Below are positions 13,487 through 20,917 of a stretch of DNA of 22,254 nucleotides, in pieces. Origin of the DNA: Alphaproteobacteria bacterium. GTDB lineage: Bacteria > Pseudomonadota > Alphaproteobacteria > Caulobacterales > Maricaulaceae. Position 1 is the first letter of the stretch. Each line of letters opens with the position of its first letter. The stretch lies in assembly GCA_030428405.1 (NCBI GenBank), contig JAUIEH010000004.1:1-22254 (forward strand), in the 5' to 3' direction. A program made the translations under genes and the position numbers. A model generated the notes under the pieces. The model made no database searches. It was not told the DNA's origin and saw only the letters and a list, made by a program, of their open reading frames with translations.

Positions 13487-15889
13487 ATGAGAATTTCGAC
13501 TGTTTCGGCTGCGGCTTTACGCGCAGTCGCCCTGGGCTGGTTTTTGACGCTGGCGGCGGCGCTGACTGCACACGCACAGCTCGGTTTCGATCTCGATACC
13601 GAGCGCGTCGAGCAACAACAACGCGCCGACGAACTCGCCGCCATCGAAAGCGAACTGGCCGAGCCCGGCATTGAAGAGGGCCGGCTGGCGGAGCTGCGCG
13701 ATCAGTTGCGCGACTTGCGAACTGCGGCGCGCGGCGTGGCGGCGCGCGTGGCTGGTCCGCGCGAGGACGTGGTGCGCTCCCTGGACGCCCTGGGACCGGC
13801 GCCTGCAGCTGATGGCGAGCCTGAGGCCGACGACATTGCGTCTGACCGCGCGCAATTGCGCGCGCGTCAAAGCGCGCTCGACGCCGTCGCCGCGCAGGCG
13901 GCGCTGGTCATTGAACGCACGACCATTCTCATCGACCGGGTCAATGTGCACCGCCGAGGCGTTCAGCTGGATGAGTTGCTCGCGCGCGGTCCGAGCCCGT
14001 TTTCGCCGTCGATCTGGCCGGGCGATGCGCAAAGCTTTTTCGGCGGCGTGCAGAGTCTCGCAGACGCCGTGAGCGCCTGGGGAGAAACCGACGCAGACGG
14101 CCGCGGCTGGGTGCAGATCGGCGCCGCTCTCGCAGCCGCGCTCGCCGTGATTGCGCTCATCACCATCGGCGCGCAGGCCCTGGTCGGCTGGATCGAACGC
14201 TTCGCCGTCAATCTGATCGGCGCGCGTCCGGCCGGGCTGATCGCCGCCATGCGCACCCTGGCCGCCGTCATTGTCGGCGTGACAGCGGCCGTCATCATCA
14301 TCAGCGCCGCCATCATCGCGGAGATCTATTCGTCGCAGAACGCCGCCTTCTTCGCCGCCATCGCGCGCGGCGCGGTGGTCGTGTTCCTCGCCATCGGCGT
14401 TTGCGAGGCCTTGTTCCGCACGACGCGCTCCTCCAACCGGCTCCTGCCGCTGTCGGCGCCGCGCAAGCGCGTCTTGCGCCTCATCTTCGTAACGGCCGGC
14501 CTGATCTATGCGCTGGACGGCGTCATGCGCGAGGGCGCGGTCTGGCTGGGAGGCGACGGCGCGCTCGCCCTGGCGCAGACGACGGTGGCGAGCGTGCTCA
14601 TCGTTGCGCTGATCTTCTGGGGCACGCGCAGCGCGCTCTGGACGATCGAGGGCGAGGACGGCGAAGCCGCGCGCGTGGTCGCGCCGCGTCTGGGCTGGCT
14701 GGCGCGCATCGCTGCGATCATCGCCATCGGCGCGCTTGTGCTGGGCTATTCGGCCTTGTGCGAGTTCATTCTCGACCGGGTCTTCATCGCCGCCCTCGCC
14801 ATCGGCGTCCTGGTGACCTTGCGCGCGGCTCTGCGCGACATTGCGAGCGAGGCGCGCCTCATCGCCTCGCGTCATCGCGCGCAACAGTCCGAGGACGGAC
14901 CGGTCGCCTTCTGGATCGCCTTCTTCATCGACTTCGTCTTATTCCTGATCGCAGCGCCCGCCGCGCTCGTCATTATCGGCGTGGAATGGGACGTGGTGCG
15001 GGACTGGGCCGAGCGCGCCTTGTTCGGCGTGCGCGTTGGCGGCGTCACCATATCGGCTGCGAACATCCTGGCCGGCGTCGCCATGTTCGCAGCGGCCTTG
15101 TTCGCGACGCGCCTGATACAGAGCAATCTGCGCCGGCGCGTTTATCCGCGCACGCGCATGGACCCGAGCGTGCAGAACTCGCTGACCACGCTGATGGGCT
15201 ATGCCGGGCTCTGCGTCGCCGTGGTGATCGGTCTGGGAGCTGCGGGCTTTAATTTCTCGCAGGTGGCGCTGATCGCGGGCGCGCTGTCCGTCGGCGTCGG
15301 CTTCGGACTGCAAGCCATCGTCAATAATTTCGTATCCGGACTGATTTTGCTGTTCGAACGGCCCGTCAAGGTCGGCGACTGGATCGTCTTGCCGGAGGGC
15401 GAGGGCGTTGTGCGCAAAATCTCGGTGCGCTCGACCATGATCGAGACTTGGGATCGCGCGTCCATCATCGTGCCGAACTCGTCACTCATCAACGGCACGG
15501 TGCGCAACTGGACGCACACGAACAGAATTGCGCGCATCGACATTCCCGTGGGCGTTTCTTACGCAAGCGATCCCGAGCTGGTTCGCGACATACTGCTCAA
15601 ATGCGCCGCCGATCAGCCCAACATTCTCTCCGACCCTGCGACCTATGTGTACTGGAAGGATTTCGGCGCAAGCTCGCTCGATTTCGAGCTGCGCGCCTTC
15701 ATCGCCAATGCGACGGACGGACTTTCAACCAAGACGGCGCTGCGCTTTGCGATCTTCAAGGCGCTGAAGGAAGCCGGCGTGGAGATCCCGTTCCCGCAAC
15801 ACGACGTGCATCTTTATCCGACCGGCGGCGACAAGCGCGGCGGCGGCGATGCCGGCGGCGAGGGCGGCGCAGACAGCGGAGCGCGCTAG
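13487..15889 (+). CDS. MscS-family mechanosensitive channel with DUF3772
   Basis: This 800-residue large MscS-type protein should open under membrane tension and release solutes during osmotic downshock. It begins with a signal peptide (about 1-30, ending LTAHA|Q). A periplasmic helical region with Glu/Arg-rich coiled coil (about 35-130) follows, then a DUF3772 module whose tail reads VHRRGVQLDELLARGPSPFS. A series of about ten membrane helices comes next. The pore-lining helix is GALSVGVGFGLQAIVNNFVSG (about 592-612), followed by RPVKVGDWI and the beta and alpha/beta vestibule domains. The C terminus is Gly/Asp-rich. The ATG at 13487 has GGAG seven bases upstream; in-frame upstream codons would only lengthen the signal region. 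Its stop overlaps that of the convergent gene in the bases CTAG. Confidence 0.93.
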   Translation: MRISTVSAAALRAVALGWFLTLAAALTAHAQLGFDLDTERVEQQQRADELAAIESELAEPGIEEGRLAELRDQLRDLRTAARGVAARVAGPREDVVRSLDALGPAPAADGEPEADDIASDRAQLRARQSALDAVAAQAALVIERTTILIDRVNVHRRGVQLDELLARGPSPFSPSIWPGDAQSFFGGVQSLADAVSAWGETDADGRGWVQIGAALAAALAVIALITIGAQALVGWIERFAVNLIGARPAGLIAAMRTLAAVIVGVTAAVIIISAAIIAEIYSSQNAAFFAAIARGAVVVFLAIGVCEALFRTTRSSNRLLPLSAPRKRVLRLIFVTAGLIYALDGVMREGAVWLGGDGALALAQTTVASVLIVALIFWGTRSALWTIEGEDGEAARVVAPRLGWLARIAAIIAIGALVLGYSALCEFILDRVFIAALAIGVLVTLRAALRDIASEARLIASRHRAQQSEDGPVAFWIAFFIDFVLFLIAAPAALVIIGVEWDVVRDWAERALFGVRVGGVTISAANILAGVAMFAAALFATRLIQSNLRRRVYPRTRMDPSVQNSLTTLMGYAGLCVAVVIGLGAAGFNFSQVALIAGALSVGVGFGLQAIVNNFVSGLILLFERPVKVGDWIVLPEGEGVVRKISVRSTMIETWDRASIIVPNSSLINGTVRNWTHTNRIARIDIPVGVSYASDPELVRDILLKCAADQPNILSDPATYVYWKDFGASSLDFELRAFIANATDGLSTKTALRFAIFKALKEAGVEIPFPQHDVHLYPTGGDKRGGGDAGGEGGADSGAR

Positions 15890-16650
15890 TCGCCGAAGGC
15901 GGGGTCGGGCGAGCTTGGCGGCAGGCGGTCGCGCATTTCATCGGCGGAGGACAGCCGCCGGTCGACGCCTTCCGCAAGCGGAGCATCTGGCGCGTTAGGG
16001 GCGAAGTCGAGCGGACCGGCGCCGAGGCGCGCGCGTATCTCCGGAATCGTCAGGCCTGCGAATTCCGGACCGAACGCAAACCGCGGATCGCCATCGCCCA
16101 TGGCGAGGATGGCGCGCACATCGCCGATCTCGGGGCCGAGCCCGTCGCATTCGCGCCGACGTCGATCTTCACGAAACTGACAACGCGCCAGATTGGCGAG
16201 CGTCTCGCGCGTTTGGGTGCGCGCGCTATCGCTGAGCTCTTCGAAAGGCGCGGGCGCAGCGAAGCGCGGGGCCTCGTCGAGCCGGGTTAGAAGCTCGGCC
16301 GGACGGAAATCGACGACGGGCGGAACAGCGCCCATCTCTTCCGGCTCCTCCGGTGGCGCGGCGAGCATTGTGTCAAGCGCCGCCAGCTCCGCGCCATCGG
16401 TGATGTCGAGCGGATCGCGCGGCGCGCGCTCAGCCTCGCTTGCGTCGTCGTCGGCAGGTTCCGGCGGCGGCTCGAACGCGATGGCCTCCACCATCACGAT
16501 GATCGCGGCTTCGCCCTCATCTTTGGAGAGCGCGTCCATCGGCGCCGCCAGAATGACAGCTGCGCCGGCCGCATGCAGGCCGAATGCGGCGAGCGGGGCG
16601 GCCCACCACAGCGAGGCGCGTGCGCGCGCTTGCGGAGCGATCCGGTGCAT
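15886..16650 (-). CDS. TonB-like N-terminal membrane protein with Pro/Glu-rich periplasmic region
   Basis: The protein has 254 residues from ATG 16650 (MHRIAPQARA) or 270 from ATG 16698; neither has a ribosome site, and 16650 puts the helix at a normal distance. One membrane helix (LAAFGLHAAGAAVILAA) with the His/Ala pattern seen in TonB-like anchors is followed by VMVEAIAFEPPPEPADDD and a long acidic, proline-rich region. A basic Cys pair (CQFREDRRRREC) comes next, then a final part rich in Pro and Asp. There is no recognisable TonB C-terminal domain. It may be an energy-transducer relative or a periplasm-spanning linker protein. It is convergent with the mechanosensitive channel, sharing CTAG at the stop codons, and divergent from the SRPBCC gene. 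The function is unknown. Confidence 0.72.
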   Translation of the reverse strand: MHRIAPQARARASLWWAAPLAAFGLHAAGAAVILAAPMDALSKDEGEAAIIVMVEAIAFEPPPEPADDDASEAERAPRDPLDITDGAELAALDTMLAAPPEEPEEMGAVPPVVDFRPAELLTRLDEAPRFAAPAPFEELSDSARTQTRETLANLARCQFREDRRRRECDGLGPEIGDVRAILAMGDGDPRFAFGPEFAGLTIPEIRARLGAGPLDFAPNAPDAPLAEGVDRRLSSADEMRDRLPPSSPDPAFGD

Positions 16651-16807
16651 GCGCGCGGCTATATCACTTCCGATGACCCTCGCACATGAATTTCTCATCG
16701 CATTACGAGAATTGCAATCTGTGACTCCTCTGGACGCGCGCTTCCCCTGAGCCGCGCGGCGTTCTAGGTTCCGCGCCGAATTCGCGTGTAAGGCGAGGGG
16801 GAAGCGA

Positions 16808-17821
16808 ATGGTCTGGCTGCTGCGCGCATTTTTCGGCGTCACCGCGCTGCTCGTCGTCTTTGTCGGCGTGGGCATGGTGCTGCCCCAGCGCGTGGCGGTC
16901 GAGCGCACGGTCTTCATCGACCGGCCGCCCGCCACCGTGCATGCGCTCATCGCCGATCTGCGCACCTTCGCGGAATGGGCGCCGTTTTTGAGCGCGGACG
17001 GCGTCGGCCAGTCCTTTTCCGGACCGGCAAGCGGCGTCGGTCAGCGCCTCGACTGGACGCGCGCGGAGCTTGGAACTGGCGGCGGCCGGTTTGAAATCGT
17101 CGCCGATGAATCGCCGGAAAATGTCTCGATCCGCGCCGATTTCGGCCGGCGCGGCGCGGCGCTGAACGTGTTCGACATCGCCCCGAGGGAAGCCGGCTCG
17201 AATGTGCGCTGGATCTACGAGGCCGATTACGGGCTCAATGTCGCAGCGCGCTATTCGCGCTTCTTCTATGACGGACGCATCGGCCGCGAGCTGGAAATGG
17301 GCCTCGCCGCTTTGCGCGAGCGCGCCGAGGGTCTGCCGCAATCGGATTTCTCGGGCTCCGACTTCGAAATCGTCGAAGTGGACGCGCGCAACATCGTCTA
17401 TGTCAGCGACCGCGTGCGCGGCGACACGGCGCAGCAGGAGGCGGCTTTCGACGAAGCCATCGGCCAGGTGCGCGCTTACATGGCGCGCGAGGGCCTGCGC
17501 GCGGACGGTCCGGTGCACGCGATCACAATGCAGTGGAACCCGCCGCTCTGGCGTTTCCGCGCGGCTGTTCCTTATGAGGGCGAGACGCGCAGCGGCGCAG
17601 ACGGCGATGTGCGTTTCGGTGCGAGCTATTCAGGCCGGGCCGTGCGCGCGGTCCATGAGGGCGATCCGCGCCTCACGGCGCCGATTTATGCCCGTATCGA
17701 CGCCTTCATGGCGGCGAACCGCTTGACCCAGAACGGTGGTCCTTGGGAAGTGTTCGTGACCGAACGCGGCGAAGGGGCCGCGCGCGATCAAGTCACAGAG
17801 ATTTACGTTCCCGTCCGCTGA
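16808..17821 (+). CDS. Membrane-anchored SRPBCC protein with GyrI-like C-terminal domain
   Basis: This 337-residue protein has an N-terminal membrane anchor (about 4-24), then an SRPBCC/START-like ligand-binding domain (about 32-170). The opening VERTVFIDRPPATVHALIAD and the FAEWAPFLSAD turn are typical. A GyrI-like small-molecule-binding domain (about 185-337) follows, seen in FEIVEVDARNIVYVSDRV, the paired-motif middle MQWNPPLWRFRAAVPY, and the closing VTEIYVPVR. SRPBCC plus GyrI-like fusions occur in proteobacteria; both halves bind hydrophobic ligands in other proteins. The ribosome site GAGGGGGAAG directly before ATG 16808 supports the start. It is the first gene of a co-directional set with the GNAT gene (13 bases apart). 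Confidence 0.88.
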   Translation: MVWLLRAFFGVTALLVVFVGVGMVLPQRVAVERTVFIDRPPATVHALIADLRTFAEWAPFLSADGVGQSFSGPASGVGQRLDWTRAELGTGGGRFEIVADESPENVSIRADFGRRGAALNVFDIAPREAGSNVRWIYEADYGLNVAARYSRFFYDGRIGRELEMGLAALRERAEGLPQSDFSGSDFEIVEVDARNIVYVSDRVRGDTAQQEAAFDEAIGQVRAYMAREGLRADGPVHAITMQWNPPLWRFRAAVPYEGETRSGADGDVRFGASYSGRAVRAVHEGDPRLTAPIYARIDAFMAANRLTQNGGPWEVFVTERGEGAARDQVTEIYVPVR

Positions 17822-17834
17822 ATTCGGATCACAC

Positions 17835-18680
17835 ATGAGCAAGCTGGTCTTCACGCGCAAGGAAGCGCGCCTTTTGCCGCGTCTGCATGAGCGCCAGGAG
17901 ATTGAGGAAGCCGATAACGCCATGGCGCATCCTGACGGGCCGTTCGGCGTTGAGCGGCGCGCCTGGACCGGCGCCGACGGCGTGGAGCGCGTTGCGCTGC
18001 GTTGTCCGCCGCAGCGGGAAAAAGAAGCGCGCAACCAGCTCACCGGCTTTGAATATGCAGACCTTGAGGCCGCGCTGCCGCATGCCGACTGGATCAACGA
18101 GGCCGGCTGCTGGGCGCAGGCGCGCACCTCCTGCGCCGACCTCGACGAGAAGACAAGCACGGCGATGATTTCGGCGGGCTTCACGATCAAGGAAATCGAG
18201 GTCTGGCTGTCGGGCAAGCCCTCGGGCATTGAGCCGGTCGCGCCTGACGTCGACATCACCATGGCCGACAACGCCGAAGAGCGCGCGCTCTGGGCCGATA
18301 TCGCGCTGGAAGGCTGGGAGCTGCCGCGTGAATCCCACGACGTCGCGCGCGCCTCGCTGGCGCCTTTTCCCGGACCTGCGCATTGGCGCTGGTTCATCGC
18401 GCGCATGGACGGCGTGGCCGTGGGCGAAGCGCTGATGGTCTATTTCGACGATGTCGACATCGCTTATCTCGCCGACGCCGCCGTCGTGCCGGCCGGACGC
18501 GGCAAGCGCGTGCAACGCTCTTTGATCGCCGCGCGCGCAGCGCTGGCCGCCAAGGAGGGCTATTCAAGGCTCTTTGCAGGCGCAACCTTCGGTTCGGCGA
18601 GCGCGACCAATATGATGCGGTCAGGCCTTCGAATTCAGGAGTCGACCGTTTTATGGATGCGCCGGCCCAAAGACGGCTGA
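17835..18680 (+). CDS. GNAT family N-acetyltransferase
   Basis: This 281-residue protein has a GNAT fold in the C-terminal half. ITMADNAEERALWADI (141-156) is the first strand and helix, and FIARMDGVAVGEALM (187-201) gives the central strands. VVPAGRGKRVQRSLI (217-231) is motif A, with the R/G-x-G-x acetyl-CoA pyrophosphate loop, and ATNMMRSGLRIQEST (257-271) is the typical closing segment. The N-terminal 130 residues are Trp/Glu-containing and carry a second, degenerate acyltransferase-like half, as in double-GNAT proteins. The acceptor is unknown. It is 13 bases behind the SRPBCC gene, and its last 28 bases overlap the start of the next gene, so the three are probably one operon. Confidence 0.9.
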   Translation: MSKLVFTRKEARLLPRLHERQEIEEADNAMAHPDGPFGVERRAWTGADGVERVALRCPPQREKEARNQLTGFEYADLEAALPHADWINEAGCWAQARTSCADLDEKTSTAMISAGFTIKEIEVWLSGKPSGIEPVAPDVDITMADNAEERALWADIALEGWELPRESHDVARASLAPFPGPAHWRWFIARMDGVAVGEALMVYFDDVDIAYLADAAVVPAGRGKRVQRSLIAARAALAAKEGYSRLFAGATFGSASATNMMRSGLRIQESTVLWMRRPKDG

Positions 18681-19561
18681 GCAAAACCAGACGCACGCCG
18701 CCTGGCGGAAGGCTGGGCGCGTTTCTCAATGCGCGTCTGTTCGGCGATACGCTTGGTGCACGGATTGATTTCGCCAAGCCGCTCGGCGATCCGGGGCTTT
18801 ACGGTCCCGACAGCGTCGCCTGGCGCGTGCACGCCAATCCGGCGAGCCTGGCCGTCGGCGGCGTGGCGGCCGTCATTCTCGAGCTCGCCGAGCCGCGCGT
18901 GCGTCACGGCGTGTGGGATCATTCGAGCTTCAGGCGCGACCCGCTCAAGCGCGTGCAGCGCACGGCGGCGGCGACCATGATTACGACTTACGCCGCGCGC
19001 GCGGATGCGCTCGCCTGCATTGAGCACGTCAACCGCATGCATGCGCGCGTCAGCGGAACGACGCCGGACGGTCTCGCTTATGATGCGCGCGATACGGAGC
19101 TTTTAAACTGGGTCCAGGCCACGGCGGCCTATGGCTTTCTCAACGCCTATCAGCGCTATGTCGAACCCGCCATGTCGGTTGTTGATCAGGATCGTTATTA
19201 TGCTGAGCTCGCCGAGACGGGCGCATTGTTCGGCGCAACGGGCGCGCCGCGCTCAGCCGCCAAGATGGACGCCATGCTTGAAGACTGGACGCAGAGCCTG
19301 GAGCCGCATCCGATATTGGACGAGTTCCTGACGCTGATCGCGCGCGTCTCGCCCTTCGGTCCGGCGGGCAGACCAGGCCAGCCGCTCATCGTGCACGCAG
19401 CGATTGGTCTTTTGCCGGATGAATTGCGCAAAGCTCTGCGCTTGCCCGACAAGCCCTTGCTGCGCGGACTGAGCAAGCCCGTCCTGCGCAGCGCCGGCGT
19501 GTTTGCATCAGCCCTGCCGGGGAATGCGCCGGCCCAGGCGCGGGCGCGCATGCGCTCGTAA
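18653..19561 (+). CDS. MpaB/DUF2236 (rubber oxygenase-like) family protein
   Basis: This 302-residue helical protein belongs to the DUF2236/MpaB family (PF09995), which includes the latex-clearing haem oxygenase Lcp and fungal MpaB. Family marks are VAWRVHANPASLAVGGVAAV (55-74), the hinge WDHSSFRRDPLKRVQRT (88-104), VNRMHARVSGTTPDGLAYDA (126-145) with His130, and LLNWVQATAAYGFLNAYQRY (150-169). In many members I recall the last motif as WVHA; here the His is Gln, which may alter haem or metal binding. The start at 18653 is supported by AGGAG eleven bases upstream and lies inside the GNAT gene. It is the last gene of the operon. Its C terminus is Ala/Arg-rich. The substrate is not inferable. 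Confidence 0.9.
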   Translation: MDAPAQRRLSKTRRTPPGGRLGAFLNARLFGDTLGARIDFAKPLGDPGLYGPDSVAWRVHANPASLAVGGVAAVILELAEPRVRHGVWDHSSFRRDPLKRVQRTAAATMITTYAARADALACIEHVNRMHARVSGTTPDGLAYDARDTELLNWVQATAAYGFLNAYQRYVEPAMSVVDQDRYYAELAETGALFGATGAPRSAAKMDAMLEDWTQSLEPHPILDEFLTLIARVSPFGPAGRPGQPLIVHAAIGLLPDELRKALRLPDKPLLRGLSKPVLRSAGVFASALPGNAPAQARARMRS

Positions 19562-19587
19562 CGCGCGCCTTCGCATGAGCCCGCGGA

Positions 19588-20136
19588 TTAGTCGCTTTCT
19601 TCTGTATAAGGGTAAATTAGCTCATCGGTGTCATAGCCGAGCGCTTGGAGCTGGCTCAGCCGCGCAGCGAGCACGTCTTCGGGCAGGCGCTCGGTGCGCG
19701 CGAGGATCCATAAAAACCGGCCCGACGGCTCGCCGACCAGCGACCAGGAATAATCGTCTGCGACATCGATGATCCAGTAATCGCCCCAGAACGGTCCGAA
19801 GAAGGAAACCTCGAGCTGCGCATTGGTCTCGGCGTCGACAATTCGGGCGCGGCCGCGCGCCACATCAGTCGGCTCGCCATTTTCGTCCCGGCACGTATTG
19901 ACCACTTCGATGAGCCCGTCATCGCGGCGCGCATATTCCGCGGTCACGTTGAGACAGCCGCGCTCAAAGCCGTGGTCATAGCGCGCAATTTCGTGCCAGA
20001 GACCGAGATAGCGCTCGACATCGACATTCTCCGCCGTCGGCAGCGGACCGTCCGCCTCGCGATTGACCGGCGGCAGGACGCATGCGGACAAGACGAGTGC
20101 GCCGAATGTGGTGAGTGCGGCGGTGAAACGTTTCAA
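19588..20136 (-). CDS. Lipocalin family outer-membrane lipoprotein (Blc-like)
   Basis: This 182-residue lipoprotein is read from a TTG start at 20136, with GGAGAG seven bases upstream; another TTG at 20139 is equally in frame, and ATG 20292 would overlap the sortase gene and give no signal peptide. The signal peptide ends in the lipobox LSAC with Cys19 lipidated. The lipocalin signature YLGLWHEIARYDHGFERGC (43-61) matches the Blc/apolipoprotein D group, with Cys61 and Cys82 available for a disulfide. The following strands include VSFFGPFWGDYWIIDVADDY. The C-terminal WILARTERLPEDVL is also usual. Blc-type proteins bind lysophospholipids or fatty acids at the outer membrane. It follows the sortase gene with a 115-base gap on the same strand. 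Confidence 0.92.
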   Translation of the reverse strand: MKRFTAALTTFGALVLSACVLPPVNREADGPLPTAENVDVERYLGLWHEIARYDHGFERGCLNVTAEYARRDDGLIEVVNTCRDENGEPTDVARGRARIVDAETNAQLEVSFFGPFWGDYWIIDVADDYSWSLVGEPSGRFLWILARTERLPEDVLAARLSQLQALGYDTDELIYPYTEESD

Positions 20137-20251
20137 CAAGTGGCTCTCCGTTCGTTCTGGCGGCGTTATGAGACGTGTCGAGCCTGGATATAAGTCGGCG
20201 GCGCGCCAAGGCGAGTTTCGCGTCGTGACGCGAGCCGGCATTGATTGAGCA

Positions 20252-20917
20252 TTACGCGCCTGCGGCAAGCTCCAGCTCGGCCCACACGACATAGCGCAAG
20301 GGGCCGGGCGTGGTCTGGTTGAACGGATAACACGTCACCAGAGCTAATCTTGCCGGCCCGCCATCGACAATGATGCCGGAGCGGTCATGGCGCACCACTT
20401 CCATGCCGGTGACGATATAGGCGTATTCGGCGCCGTCCGGACTCTGAACGAGAATGCGCTCGCCGGTCTCGACATGCTGGAGCATCCGGAAATGCGTGTC
20501 GCGATGGGCCGCGAAGACGGCGACGCCTGGCGCGCCCGGACGCGCTGAACGGCTGAGATGAGCGGGACCGAACGCCATCGCTTCGCCGCCGGCTTCAGCC
20601 AGCACGATTTGGCGTTCGCCCGTGCGCGGGAAGCTGACAGACGCGACCGGCCAGCTATCCGCCCAAGGCCAGGCGCGCGGCGCCGTTTCGCCTTCCAGCG
20701 CTCGTTCCCAGGCCCGTTCCAGGAGAAATTGGGCGACAACCGCCTTGGCCGGGATAAAACTTCCCTGGACGAACAACACGAATCCGAACACGGTCAGACA
20801 AGCGGCAAGAGCATACCCCCCCACAGCACTTCGCCGCGGCGCGAAAGCGGTCCCGGCCCTCCTCCGAATGCGGAAGAGGGCCGGAGCGCTTTTTGAGGCG
20901 GTGACGCCGTCGGCCAT
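20252..20917 (-). CDS. Class GN sortase
   Basis: This 221-residue membrane-anchored transpeptidase is of the GN class (TIGR03784), which processes a dedicated C-terminally anchored target in gram-negative bacteria. There is an N-terminal cytoplasmic basic segment (1-33), one membrane helix (about 34-53) and a periplasmic sortase fold. The catalytic residues are His138 (AAHRDTHF), Cys196 (LVTCYPF) and Arg208 (PGPLRYVV). The wide spacing of Cys and Arg and the TCYPFNxxTPGPLRY motif are characteristic. The start codon overlaps the stop of the upstream target gene in TGATG, so the pair is translationally coupled. The lipocalin gene follows behind it. Confidence 0.95.
   Translation of the reverse strand: MADGVTASKSAPALFRIRRRAGTAFAPRRSAVGGYALAACLTVFGFVLFVQGSFIPAKAVVAQFLLERAWERALEGETAPRAWPWADSWPVASVSFPRTGERQIVLAEAGGEAMAFGPAHLSRSARPGAPGVAVFAAHRDTHFRMLQHVETGERILVQSPDGAEYAYIVTGMEVVRHDRSGIIVDGGPARLALVTCYPFNQTTPGPLRYVVWAELELAAGA

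Noticed and set aside
13517..14884. 455-codon minus-strand open frame inside the MscS-type gene.
   Set aside because: Antisense to a clear channel protein; the translation is low-complexity Arg/Asp/Gly/His-rich.
16711..16718. ATTGCAAT palindrome between divergent genes as an operator.
   Set aside because: Eight bases only, with no extended symmetry.
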